Below are positions 43,049 to 54,866 of a stretch of DNA of 64,000 bases, in pieces. The notes beneath the pieces were generated by a model. That model searched no databases. It was not told where the DNA came from and saw only the letters and a program-made list of their open reading frames with translations. Within the stretch, counting starts at the first letter, position 1. Every line of letters starts with the position of its first letter. The translations under genes were made by a program, and so were the position numbers. The stretch comes from Rana temporaria (Eukaryota > Chordata > Amphibia > Anura > Ranidae): the NCBI RefSeq assembly GCF_905171775.1, contig NC_053495.1, forward strand, positions 109,407,409 to 109,471,408, read 5' to 3'.

Positions 43049-43440
43049 TTAAGCCAATTGGGATGGTGACCACTGATCAGAGGTAAGTAACTGTTTCTGT
43101 CAGTGGGTTTAAAACAAATCATAGTGACCAATGACATCCCCTGTAATATTACATCTACATCTAGGAAGTGAATATGTTCACTACTGAACTCATATTCTAA
43201 TTTGATGTTGTTCTTATTATCATTTAACTTCTTCAAGAATTCATGTAATAATAGCTCATCTCCTTCCCAAATGAAAAACAGGTCATCTATAAACCTCCTA
43301 TAAAATAGGAGACCATCCTTCTTATTAGCGAACACTGATTTATCCTCCCATTCCCCCATGAACAGATTGGCGCAAATCTAGCGCCCATCGCCACTCCCTT
43401 CTTTTGGGAGAAGAACTCATAGGTTGGTTGTTGTAGCTGT

Positions 43441-44010
43441 CAGTTAGGTGACGTCATCACGCAGATCGATATACACGGAAGTGGTGGTTTGGCTGGACTA
43501 CGGAGGCACGGAAACATCGCCCTGATATGCTCCCACTGCACCAACGTGATGTGGTGTATTGCCTTTGAATTTTTTATATATTGTAAGTGCATTTTTAAAG
43601 GGGAGAGGTTTTAAATAAAAAGTTTATACGGTATTACACTATTGTGGCTTTTTTTACCTCTATATCTGAGCACCAGTCGCTGGATGCGTTTATGTACCCT
43701 TTTGAATCTGAAGAAGTAGAGAGGCATTTTTGAGATCATACAACGCTGTATATACAGTAACTTTTGGTAAGAGCAATTCCAACAGGGGTGTATTTAGACC
43801 CCAAATTATCTTCACGAGTGGTGGTTCTGGTGGAAGAGGATGAGCATTTCAAGCTGTTGAGATCTATTTTGCTTTTCTTTGAACACGGACTCTTGTTTCT
43901 ATATATATATGTTTTTAGGTAGCACCGCCTTGATATGTAATGTGTTGTTAATGCATTGTATGTTGTATTGCTATAAATTTGCCTATCAGTAGATGGGATA
44001 AGGTGGCAGC
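43441..44010 (+). mobile_element. Inverted partial Penelope pLTR at the 5' side
   Basis: Inverted copy of the 26336-26980 region, joined directly to the truncated RT at about 43436. Penelope copies often have such an inverted piece at their 5' edge. It is followed by L1 ORF2 sequence. Confidence 0.6.
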
Positions 44011-44012
44011 TT

Positions 44013-44300
44013 TTTACCATCATTGTTTTTTTATATTGTCCTAGAGGGAGGTGATTATAGTCCCTCTGTGTATTTTCATTTAGTTTCTCTCCTCTCTTCC
44101 ACTAGCACTTTGATTTTAGGAAGGGCTAGTCGTTTTGTTTGCACAATAATCCTTGCAAGTTGGCAAGCCCAATAATATTTAGTTATGTTTGGGAGACAGA
44201 TACCTCCCTTCAATTTGGGTAATGTAAGTCTTTCGAAACATATTCTTGGTTGTGCTTTACTCCATATAAACAGAGAGCAAGGATTGACTACCAAATGTTA
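44013..44300 (-). pseudogene. L1 ORF2 fragment, end of reverse transcriptase domain
   Basis: From 44294 the frame reads SLFIWSKAQPRICFERLTL, PKLKGGICLPNITKYYWA and CQLARIIVQTKR, the conserved end of the L1 reverse transcriptase. It stops at 44076. It immediately precedes, in L1 order, the segment found at 25302-26335, and both are on the minus strand. Confidence 0.8.
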
Positions 44301-44336
44301 AAGGGGTTGTAAAGCCTTGCGTTTTTTCACTTTAAC

Positions 44337-46254
44337 CACTTAAGACCCGGACCAATATGCAGCTAAAGGACCCACGGTGTACAATTTGGCACTGCGCTGC
44401 TTTGGTAATTACGCGTTCATGCAATGTTGTACCAAAACAAAATTTGCATCCTTTTCTTCCCACAAATAGAGCTTTCTTTTGATGGTATTTGATTGCCTCT
44501 GCGATTTTTATTTTTTGCGATATAAACGGAAAAAGACCGAAAATTTTGAAAAAAAATGATATTTTCTACATTTTGTTTTCTACATTTTGTTATAAGAAAA
44601 ATAAAAAAACTAAATTTTAGTCAAACATTTAGGCCAAAATGTATTATAGTATAAAAAAAATCGCAATAAGCGTATATTTATTGGTTTTCTCAAAAGTTAT
44701 AGCGTCTACAAACTAGGGTACATTTTCTGGAATTTACACCGCTTTTAATTTATGACTGCCTATTTCATTTCTTGAGGTGCTAAAATGGCAGGGCAGTACA
44801 AAACCCCCCCAAATGACCCCATTTTGGAAAGTAGACACCCCAAGGAAACTGCTGAGAGGCATGTTGAGTCCATTGAATATTTTTTTTTTTGCCCCAAGTG
44901 ATTGAACAATGACAAAAAAAAATAAAAAAAATTACAAAAAGTTGTCACTAAATGATATATTGCTTACACATGCCATGGGCATATGTGAAATTACACCCCA
45001 AAATACATTCTGCTGCTTCTCCTAAGTATGGGGATACCACATGTGTGGGACTTTTTGGGAGCCTAACCACGTACGGGACCCCGACAACCAATCACCACCT
45101 TCAAGATTTCAAAGGACATACATTTTTGATTTCACTCCTCACTACCTATCACAGTTTTGAAGGCCATAAAATGCCAAGATGGCACACAACCCCCCCAAAT
45201 GACCCCATTTTGGAAAGAAGACACCCCAAGCTATTTGATGAGAGGCAGGGTAAGCCCATTGAATATTTAATTTTTTTGCCCCAAGTGATTGAATAATGAC
45301 CAACAAAAATTACAAAAAGTTGTCACTAAATGATATATTGCTCACACATGCCATGGGCATATGTGAAATTACACCACAAAATACATTCTGCTGCTTCTCC
45401 TGAGTACGGGGATACCACATGTGTGGGACTTTTTGGGAGCCTAGCCGCATACGGGACCCCGAAAAAAAAGCACTGCCTTCAAGATTTCTAAGGGCATAAT
45501 ATTTTGATTTCACTCCTCACTACTTATCACAGTTTTGAAGGCTATAAAATGCCAAAATAGCACAAAACCCCCCCAAATGACCCCATTTTGGAAAGTAGAC
45601 ATCCCAAGCTATTTGCTAAGAGGCATAGTGAGTATTTTACATTTCTCATTTGTTTTTGAAAATTAAGAAAGAAAATAAAAATGTATTTTTTTTTCTTTTT
45701 TAAATTTTCAAAACTTTGTGACAAAAAGCGAGATCTGCAAAATACTCACCATACCTCTCAGCAAATAGCTTGGGGTGTCTACTATCCAAAATGGGGTCAT
45801 TTGGGGGGGGGGAGTTTGTGCCATCTGGGCATTTCATGGCCTCCGAAACTGTGAGGAGTAAAATCAAAAATTTACACCCTTAGAAAGCCTGAAGGCGGTG
45901 CTTGGTTTTCGGGGTCCCGTACACGGCTAGGCTCCCAAAAAGTCTCACACATGTGGTATCCCCGTACTCAGGAGAAGCAGCAGAATGTATTTTGGGGTGT
46001 AATTCCACATATGCCCATGGCATGTTTGAGCAATATATCATTTAGTGACAACTTTGCGCAAACAAAAAAATATATATATTTATTTTTCCCGCTACTTGGG
46101 TCAAAATATAAAATATTCCATGGACTCGAGATGCCTCTCAGCAAATAGCTTGGGGTGTCTACTTTCCAAAATGGGGTCATTTGGGGGGGTTTTGAATTGT
46201 CCTGGCATTTTATGCACAACATTTAGAAGCTTATGTCATACATCACCCACTCTT
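44337..46254. repeat. TTAA-type palindromic repeat with 378-bp tandem arms
   Basis: Begins CCACTTAAGACCCGG after TTAA (44333-44336). 'tgatatattgct' with 'catgccatgggcatatgtg' recurs at 44953 and 45331 (378-bp period), and the whole set returns inverted at 45720-46230 ('ggggtcatttgggggg', 'tctcaggagaagcagcag'-type blocks). So it can fold back around 45690. It adjoins the piggyBac left end; it may be part of the same mobile unit or a separate one. Non-coding. Confidence 0.75.
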
Positions 46255-46305
46255 CTAACCACTTAAAGACAAAGCCCTTTCTGACATTGTTTTCATAAAA
46301 ACATA

Positions 46306-47008
46306 GGGCCAGATTCACAGAGGAAATACGCCAGAGTATCTACTGATACTCCGGCGTATTTTCAAATTTGCCGCGTCGTATCTTTATTTGTAATTCACAA
46401 AAAAGATACGACGGCTTTTGGCTAAGATCCAACAGGTGTACGGCTTCGTACGCCTTCGTATCCTAGGTGTAATTTTCCGGCGGCCGCTGGGTGGAGTTCG
46501 CGTTGTTTTCCAGCGTCGGGTATGCAAATTACCTGATTACGGCGATCCACGAAGATACGCGCGTTCGTCGCTAGTCGGTTTTTCCCGTCGCAAACTTAGG
46601 CCTGCTTTTTCATGGCTTATCTTTGGAACAGCCATGTTAAAGTATGGCCGTCGTTCCCGCATCGAATTTCAATTTTTTTTTTGTTTTGCGTAAGACGTCC
46701 GGGAATACGAAATGACGTAACGCACGTCGCCATTCAAAAAACACGTCGGGGCGCCGTAATTTCGCGCAATGCACGTCTTGAAATTTTCACACGGAGCATG
46801 CGCAGAACGTTCGGCGTGGGAACGTGCCTAATTTAAATGGTACACGCCCCATTTGAATTAGGCGGGCTTGCGCCGGACGGCTTTACGTTACACCGCCGTA
46901 AGTTTACACGTAAGTGCTTGGTGAATCAGGCACTTGCGCTGAAAACTTGCGGCGGTGTAACGTAAAGACGATACGTTACGCCGCCGCAGTTCTTTATGAA
47001 TCTGGCCC
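46306..47008. mobile_element. Harbinger MITE, sister of 8622-17146
   Basis: Ends GGGCCAGATTCACAGAGG and TGAATCTGGCCC. Flanks ATA (46303-46305) and TTA (47009-47011), a 3-bp duplication with one change. 703 bp, non-coding. Confidence 0.9.
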
Positions 47009-47302
47009 TTATTTTTTTTTGCAAGAAAGTTAAGTTGAACCCCCAAACATTATATATTTTTTTTAAAGCAAAGGCCCTACAGATTAAAATGGTGGGTGTT
47101 GCATTTTTTTTCCCCACACAGTATTTGCGCAGCGATTTTTCAAATGCATTTTGAAGCACTAAAACACACTATATTGCCCAAATTATTGGTGAAATAAAAA
47201 AGATGATCTTAGGCCGAGTACATGAATACCAAACAAGACATACTTTAAAATTGCACACAAATGCGCAGTGGCGACAAACTACATACATTTTTAAAAGCAT
47301 TT

Positions 47303-47423
47303 TTTTTCCGTCAATAACCTTTTTATTGGTATTTAGATAATATACAATAAAAGTCATATACATCGTTATGCCATATACATAGAATGGGACAGTATGTAAT
47401 ATATATAGAATTAGAACAAGAAG
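47303..47423 (-). mobile_element. 5'-truncated LINE tail with 9-bp duplication
   Basis: A 121-bp insert that, on the minus strand, ends 'ccaataaaaaggttattgac' plus a short A run. Nine-base duplications aaagcattt lie at 47294-47302 and 47424-47432. Consistent with target-primed L1 insertion truncated to its 3' end. Confidence 0.75.
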
Positions 47424-47432
47424 AAAGCATTT

Positions 47433-48861
47433 AAAAGCCTTTACAGGTTACCACATTAGATTGGTCTACTGCTAAAATGACTGCCCTCGATCTGCCCTTC
47501 GCAGTGATACCTCACATGCATGGTACAATTGCTGTTTACATATGACTTCAGACCGACGCTTGCGTTCGCCTTTGCGCAAGAGCAGGGGGGGACAGGGATG
47601 CTTTTTTTTTTTTATATATATATATTTATTTAGCTTTTTTTTATTTTATTTGTAAACTGTTCCTTCCATTTTATTTATTTTTTACCATTTTTATTGTTAT
47701 CTCAGGGAATGTAAATATCCCTTATGATAGCAATAGTTAGTGACATGTACTCTTTTTTTAAAAAAAATGGGGTCTATTAGACCCTAGATCTTTCCTCTGC
47801 CCTCAAAGCATCTGACCACACCAAGATCGGTGTGATAAAATGCTTTCCCAATTTCCCAATGGCGCTGTTTATATCCGGGGGGGAGCATTCCCTCCCACTG
47901 AATGTAAAAGCAGTCTAGAGGCTAATTAGCCGCTAGGACTGCTTTTACATGAAAGCCGACTGCTGGCTGAAAAGAATGATACCAAAACCTGCAGGCATCA
48001 TTCTGGTATAACCATTCATAGTCCAGCAACATACCAGTACGTTGATGGTTCTTGTTGGACATGTATTGTAATCTTTTTTTTCATGCAGCCTGTTGGCTGA
48101 ACGAAAAAAAGATTGATCGGTGGGTATGCCCACCATTAGAATACCTCCCTTCATCCACCCACTTCTAATGATGGGCATACATGCACCATTTATATATGCC
48201 GAAGCATGGGGGCATCCTCCCGCAAAAAAGTTATGCCGCGTACACGCGGTCGGACTTCTCCACGGGCAAGCCTCCGTTGGAATTTCGACCATATGTACAC
48301 GGCATAAAAAGTTATGCCATGTACACATGGTCAGACTTTTCCACTGGAAAGCCTCCGTAGGAATGTCGACCGTATGTACGCGGCATTAGGAGCAAAATCG
48401 CTCCTCCGCCCCTAATGCCCCCATGCTTCGGCATATATGCTCTTTTTTTAACTGTGGTGGTGAAATCACCTCCTACAGCACTGAAGTCACGGCTTTATAT
48501 ATCGTGGGAGCAAACGCTGTTGCTGTCAAGATAAATAAGTCCGCGCAACAGCTGAATGGCATACCTGAAAACAGTAAAATAAATTACATACCTGAAAAGC
48601 AAGCATGAAAAAACATAACAACAATAAAACTTTGCAGAATAGAATACAGTAAAACAGAGCAGAACAATAGAGAGAGAATAGAGAGGGAGAGAACAATAAA
48701 ACGACAACTATGTTTTGTTTTTTTTATTTTATATTTGTTTGTGTTTTTATTTTTTAACATTTTTTTTTGTAACTGTAACTGTTCAACTTTTCGGTTCCAG
48801 GTTTGGGTCTCTCAAAATGCGATGGCATCTTGGGAAACCCTGTGAAATGTTTTACCCTACG
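47433..48861 (-). other. piggyBac 3' non-coding region
   Basis: 1.4 kb between the LINE tail and the transposase stop. A+T-rich blocks, a hairpin pair around 47905-47955 ('aaaagcagtc...gactgctttt'), inverted copies of 'gccgaagcatgggggcat' (48198, 48413) framing fragments of the 'gtacacggcat' MITE family, and A-rich sequence to 48860. No gene. Confidence 0.6.
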
Positions 48862-50465
48862 CTAATACTTCACTAGTGTGTGGAAGTGTTCAAAACATTC
48901 ACCAATACAAAGACCAGGATCGTCAGGACAGCGGGGACACAAATAACGGGTGTCACGCCTATATCCGCACTTTGTACAGACACAACATCTTCTTTGGGGG
49001 GCTCCTTGGGTAGGGGTACTCCTGAGGACATAAGAAAAATGTCTCTCATGCAGTCGGCTTACTGCATTTCGTAGGGGATGGTGAGGTGCAGAACCGCCTG
49101 GATACATGAGTTCTAAGATGATCTCATCCTGAAATGTAAGGAATGATCCATTCCGTCCTGAAGCTTTGTATAAGACATAAGCATTCAGTAAAGTCAATTG
49201 AAATAAATATAGAGACACTTTTTTGTACCAGCATCTCACCTTACGGGCAATATGATACGGCGCCATCAACTGGTCGTTGAGGTCCACCCCTCCCATATTT
49301 TGGTTATATTCGTGGACACAGAGGGGTTTCTCCACAAGACCAGCCGCCGTACACATTTGTACTGTTGTGTCTGCGTGAAGGGTGGTAAGAACGAAAACAT
49401 TCTTAGTGTCCCGCCACTTCACAGCGAGCAAATTATTACACCTGCAGCAGGCTCTCGCCCCCAGCCTAAGATGGGAATCTACAAGCTGCTGGGGAAAGCC
49501 CCGGTGATTAGGTCGCACGGTGCCACATGCTCCAATCTGATGATCAAACAAGTGACTAAAAAGTGGCACGCTGGTGTAATAATTGTCCACGTATAAGTGG
49601 TACCCCTTTCCGAATAAGGGTGACACCAAGTCCCACACGATCTTGCCAGCGCTCCCATGTAATCTGGGCAACCCTCCGGCTCTACCTCACTATCTTTGCC
49701 CTCATAAACCCTAAAGCTCCATGTGTAGCCTGTTGCCCTGTCACAGAGCTTATAGAGCTTGACCCCGTATCTGGCACGCTTGCTGGGAAGGTACTGCTTG
49801 AAAGACAAGCGGCCAGAAAATTTAATCAAGGACTCATCAACGCAGACAACTTGCTGGGGATTAAACAAGGCTGCATAACGTTCGTTGAAATGGTTTATGA
49901 GGGGCCGAATTTTGTACAGCCGGTCAAATTCAGGGTCTCCACACGGACGACAAAGTACATTGGGCCTGATTTACCAAGCCTTTACTCCATGACTCATGGA
50001 GTAAAAGCAGGAGTAGCAGCCGTTTGGCCATTTACTAAAGAAATACGCTGCTAGTGCAGTGTATTTCCCTAGTTACTAATGTGCTCCGTGCGCCCAGGAG
50101 AGGGTGCATTGTGCACCAGTACAGACCTGGCGCACGGCACATTAAACTGTAAATTGCGGGGGTTTGGGCGGGAGTTTATTAGGGGGGGAGGTGGGGGGAT
50201 GCAGGGGAAGTGAAGTGACATGTGTTTTGAAGTGTTTGGCGGGCCGAATTGAAAGGGAAAGTGTTTTTTGAAAACAGATCCCCGTACGCTTGCACAGTGC
50301 GCCTGAACCTCGGGAGGTTCATTTGCATACTGGGCATGCGCAGAGAGAAAAGTCAGGGATTCCCGTGCGCCTTGTCAGTACGCCGTGAAAATCTTGGTAA
50401 ATACCAAGCGGCGTACCCGTGAATGCGCTGCGTGACGCGGCGCACGGGAATCTCCGAGCTGTTTT

Positions 50466-51540
50466 CAGCCCTGAAGGGGAACTCCGCGCCAAATTTCAAA
50501 CTTGAAATCGGCGCGGGTCCCCCTCCAGGGCTACATTAGGCTCTTAGGCTTGGTCTGGAACGTGAGGGGAAGACAGCGGAGACAAGCCCTGTGCTCCCGG
50601 AGGAGACAGGCAGAAGAAGGAAGAGAGAAGAAAGAAGACGGAAGAAAGCCCTGGCTCCGCGGGGGAGCCAGGCAGAAGAGGGAGCAGAGAAGACAGAGGA
50701 GAAAAGACCTGGGAGTTGGCGCACCCCCGGCAGAAGACCAGGAAGACCGGAACCCTGGCGGAAGGCACCGGAAAGACCGGGGGATAGGCGCCATCCCCCG
50801 GCAGAAGACCCCGAAGTCCGGATGCCCCTCCCTAATGAAAGAGCTTAAATGGGGTGGGGGGCATCCGGCGGAAGGCTCCGGAGAGGACCGAGGGATGGCG
50901 CCCTCCCCCGGCAGAAATCACCGAAGCCCAGGGTCCCGGCGGAAGATCGGGAGAGAAGAAACCCCCCCTTCTAAGAGAGCTAAAGAAGAAAGGGGGGGCT
51001 CCGGAGCAGATTAATAAAATATTTTATTCTGTGTGGTGTTTTATTTTACTTTACATTTCCCCCATGTGAATGGGTAGAGGTACGATGTACCCCATACTCA
51101 TTCACATAGGGTGGGGGGCCGGCATCTGGGGGCCCCCTTATTAAAGGGGTCTCTCAGATTCTGATAAGCCCTCCGCCCGCATACCCCGACAACCAACGGC
51201 CAGGGTTGTCGGGAAGAGGCTCTTGTCCCTATCGACATGGGGACAAGAGTGCTTTGGGGTGGGGGGGCAGTGCCCCCCTCCCCCACAGCACACACTCCCC
51301 CATGTTGAGGGCATGTGGTCTGGTATGGCTCAGGAGGGGGGGCCGCTCGCTCGTCCCCACCCCCATTCCTGTCTGACCAGACTGCGTGCCTGGGATAAGG
51401 GCTTGGTTTGGATCTTGGGGGGGGGGACCCCACGCTATTTTTTTTTTTGCGCGGGTTTAACCCCTTATGTTCCAGACCAAGCCTAAGAGCCTGGAGGGAA
51501 CCCACCTTATTTTTTTTGCGGGGGTCTGGAGTTCCCCTTC
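50466..51540. repeat. Foldback-family fragment with inverted ends
   Basis: Outer arms 'aggggaactccgcgccaaat' and 'ggagttcccctt' are inverted, as are 'ggctcttaggcttggtctgg' (50530) and 'ccagaccaagcctaagagcc' (51472). The middle is A/G-rich with repeated 'ccggcagaaga' / 'ggcggaag' units (50580-50990). The 170-codon Arg/Glu/Gly frame there is compositional. Confidence 0.75.
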
Positions 51541-52450
51541 ATGAACAGCGATCTGTCATTTACACATGTCAGTCCCACCCCCCCTACAGTTAGAACACAC
51601 CCAGGGAACATATTTAACCCCTCCCTCGCACCTAGTGTTAACCCCTTCCCTGCCAGTGGCATTTTTAGAGTAAGCAATGCATTTTTACAGCACTGATCGC
51701 TAGAAAAATGCCAATGGTTCCAAAAAAGTGTTCGATGTGTCCGCCATAATGTCGCAGTACCGATAAAAATCGATGATCGCAACAATAACTAGTTAAAACG
51801 AAAAAAAAAAATATTTTGTAGACGCTATAACTTTTGCAAAAACAAAACACTAAACGCTATTTGCGATTTTTTGGAACCAAAAAGATGTAGAATACGTATC
51901 GGCCTAAACTGAGGGTTTTTTTATTTTTTACAATATATATTTTTGGGGATATTTATTATAGCAAAAAGTAAAAATAATTTTTACATATGTGGGCGGGACT
52001 TACGCAAGTCCCGCCCACATATATAAACATTGTTCAAACCACACATGTGAGGTATTGACGCATGCGTTAGAGCGAGAGCAATACTTTTACCACTAGACCT
52101 TCTTTGTAACTATAAACTGGTAACCTGGAAAAAAAAGAAAAAGGTCGCCTATGGGGATATTCACGGAATTCATTTTGGCCCCATTGCAGGAGTGTTTCCA
52201 ATAGTAAAGTGTGACATGTAAGGTATCTATTTACTCAGTGTAACATCATCTTTCACATTATCCCCAAAAATTGGGATCACTTTTGTGTTTTGTTAATTTT
52301 TAACCACTTGAGCCCGGACCATATTTCTGGTCAATGACCGGGCAAGTTTTTGTGATTCGGCACGGCGTCGCTTTAACTGACAATTGCGCAGTCGTGCGAC
52401 GTGGCTCCCAAACAAAATTGGCAACCTTTTTTGCCCACAAATAGATTATT
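51541..52450. repeat. TTAA-MITE fragments in two orientations
   Basis: 51541-51960 is an inverted copy of the 40550-41000 part of the complete MITE ('ccgccataatgtcgcagtac', 'gcctaaactgaggg'). At 52304 a new left end CCACTTGAGCCCGGACC follows TTAA and runs forward to 52450. Between them lies the 51985-52022 hairpin and sequence resembling 56520-56650. Confidence 0.7.
51985..52022. repeat. 17-bp perfect hairpin stem
   Basis: 'atatgtgggcgggactt' at 51985-52001 and its exact complement at 52006-52022, loop acgc. A half of it ('aagtcccgcccacatat') recurs at 56531-56547. Confidence 0.95.
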
Positions 52451-53671
52451 AAATGTGCGTGTTTACTTCTTTACACCTCCCCTTCAGGCTGGAAAGCATC
52501 AGATCAGGGGAAACAAAAAAAAAAAAAAGCTCTCATTCCATTGCAGCTTGGTTCCTACATGTGTGATGAACTGAGCATGCTCAAACACTTAGAAAAAAAA
52601 TATCCTTTCTTTTTAAAAGGTGAAAAACACTCCTTGGATGCTCATAGAGCGTGGTTTGGGTTAATTGCAGGTGTGCCCAATTACAAGCTCACCCAAACTA
52701 GAGACTGCAATTTGTTCATGTGATTTCAATTGCTTCATTACTAGCACTGTTATAAAAAGCTTGGATCGATCAGTCCTCAGCTGCCCTCAGAAGGGGCAGG
52801 CTGGCAGAAATGCTGTTGCTAAACACAAATGTGGTTTGTTGCATGGGTTTTGTTTTATTTTGCCAATGGTTTTGGTTTATTTTTAAATGATGTTCACTTT
52901 GATGTATTTGTCTATGTGGCCTTATTTTATGAAAAATGTGTGAAGCTATGGTTAGTTAGAATTTTGAAATGTATTTTTGTTTGTTTGTTTGTCTTTTTTC
53001 GCTTTCCTTGTTTTGTTGACCAATAAAAATTAATTTAAAATTGTTAAGTTTGTCTTTTGTTACTTTTTCATGCTACATATGTTGACAGCTGCAGCTGAAA
53101 TCGGTTTGGGCCTAACAAATTATGTGTGTCTAAGCTTCTTTCCTGGTGTGTAATCATGAAATGTTTGCCATGTTTATTCTCCATGACTTTAAAGAGAACT
53201 GGTAATTATTTTATTTTTTCTGCAGTGGTCCTCAGCCCTCAAGTACCCCCGACAGGACATGTTTTGTGGATTTCTCTTATCAAGAATTGCTGTCCAGACT
53301 GTATTTTAAAGCACATGTACAAGATGAAGGAAAACCAGCAAACATGGCCTGGGGGGGGGTTTGCTATTGGTGGACAGGCTTGACGTGCTGATTTACAGCA
53401 CTGTGCTTAAATCTAGCGCAAGGCAATCCTATTCAAATTGTGGGTGTTTGAGGGAAGCCAAGTGAGTGTTAGAACCCCTGCTTTGTGTTTTTTTATTTTT
53501 GTGTTGAGCTTTGTGTCCCTTTTCTTAAAATTGGCTTCACTTCCTGTCACACAGCTGAACAGGAAGTGAGGTTAAAACCCTACCAGTGTCATTTCTTGGG
53601 GACACAGGTCAATCTAACTAGTGTCCCCATTAAGCAAATTGCACTCCAGCACTGTTGTGTACACCCCAAAT
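52451..53671. other. Unassigned stretch with small repeat pieces
   Basis: TATAAAAAGC at 52751, an AATAAAAATT polyadenylation-like site at 53021, a MITE start 'gtggtcctcagccctcaagt' at 53225, and 'cacttcctgtcacacagctg' at 53544 followed by 'aggaagtgaggttaaaaccc'. No coding frame with a recognisable motif; it may be the remains of a cellular-type or transposon promoter and 3' end. Confidence 0.4.
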
Positions 53672-53819
53672 CATGGGTCTTCAAACTACGGCCCTCCAGT
53701 TGTTCAGGAACTACAATTCCCATCATGCCTAGTCATGTCTGTGAATGTCAGTGCATTACAAGGCCTCATGGGATGTGTAGTTCTAAAACAGCTGGAGGGA
53801 CGTAGTTTGAGGATCCCTG
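53672..53819. mobile_element. Short hAT MITE (CAAACTACGGCCCTCCAG)
   Basis: 148 bp. Ends CATGGGTCTTCAAACTACGG and GTAGTTTGAGGATCCCTG. Flanks ccccaaat (53664-53671) and gcccaaat (53820-53827), 7 of 8 identical. Internal hairpin 'aactacaattcccatcatgc' / 'catgggatgtgtagttct'. Confidence 0.85.
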
Positions 53820-54406
53820 GCCCAAATGATTATTTAGTTTGGGGTTTAGTAAAGGCAAAGCCACTCTGCAGTACAAGCATAGTTGCTGAAAATCAGAGAG
53901 GAAGCACTGATGGTTTTAACATCCAATCCTGTAGAAGCAAAGTTGTTTTGTTTTCTTCCTTGCTTTGCACTTGTAGGAGTGGATTTGCCTTTAGTAAATG
54001 GACCCCAAAGTCCAAGATCCCTAATAATTTGGGGTGTACACAGCTAAATGCTAGAGTGCAATTTACATAATGGGAAACTATTTAGATTGATCTCTGTGTC
54101 CCCAAGAAAATATATTAGTAAGGTTTTACCCTCACTTCCTGTTTGGCTATGTGACAGGAAGTGAATGAATTAGAAAGGGTGAAGACACCTCACAAATGTT
54201 GTCACTATCAGGGGTGCAGACATCCCCAAAAAAATTAGCAGATAATACGTATTTGCAAATTAATAATTTTTTAGTTAACATTGGGTGGGGTGCTCTAACA
54301 CACACATTCCTACATATTAGCAACGCTCTATCCTGGCCTATTGGCATGGTTATATTTTCTTAGGGCTCTCAATAAAACTCTATGAAATTTGTGCTTAAAC
54401 TAGAAC

Positions 54407-54699
54407 CAGGGGCGGACTGACAACTCATGGGGCCCCTGGGCAATAGAAGATTATGGGGCCCCTCTGGCTTACAGATGGCCACCACGCCAGGAGGTAGTGC
54501 AGAGGCGGGCAGCTAAAATCTTGGGATATTCACATTAAAAGCATGTCATTTTCGGACATATCAGGGACAGATCTAAAAAAAACACAGATTTTTACATACT
54601 GTCCCTGGTTTTACTGAGCCTGGCAACCCGGATGGGGCCCCCTAGTGGCATGGGGCCCTCGGGCAGTGCACGAGTGACTCAATGGTCAGTCCGCCCCTG
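54407..54699. mobile_element. hAT MITE (CAGGGGCGGACTGAC ends)
   Basis: Ends CAGGGGCGGACTGAC and GTCAGTCCGCCCCTG are perfect. Flanks actagaac (54399-54406) and acaagaac (54700-54707), 7 of 8 identical. Non-coding, 293 bp. Confidence 0.92.
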
Positions 54700-54866
54700 A
54701 CAAGAACTATAATCAACAAGTTTTATTTTCTTTAATTTTGGATAGTGAGGAAGGGTTATAGGCCCTGTCAGTTTATTTTGTATTATCTGTGTCCAATTGG
54801 GGAGATTTGCCTTCACTTCCTGCCCCATAGCCAAACAGGAAGTGAGAGAAAAACTATGCAAATTAA

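Larger units (their letters stand above)
39546..43440 (-). pseudogene. Penelope-like reverse transcriptase tail and GIY-YIG endonuclease, split by three inserts
   Basis: Penelope elements use an RT fused to a GIY-YIG nuclease. From right to left: KGVAMGARFAP (about 43405), the RT motif YRRFIDDLFFIW (about 43295), HIHFLDVDVIL, then a TTAA MITE; NIPKSQLMRVKRNCT (about 42510), then a hAT insert; DDFITHSRV (about 41335), then a second TTAA MITE; then an open frame to 39546. The frame is the same in all four pieces. The last piece has the CCHH-like SCRKCSSC (about 39985), the nuclease HVLYVLQCPCNLMYVDRTKR (the usual YVG reads YVD), KIRIAEH, the catalytic Glu region SKRETRW and TLVPSGMNVELD. One stop (near 40328) and a small deletion near 43375 disrupt it. 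5' RT is missing. Confidence 0.9.

Noticed and set aside
50502..51014. 170-codon Arg/Lys/Glu-rich frame
   Set aside because: Lies in an A/G-rich repeated segment of the foldback family; other frames are also open, and no protein family fits.
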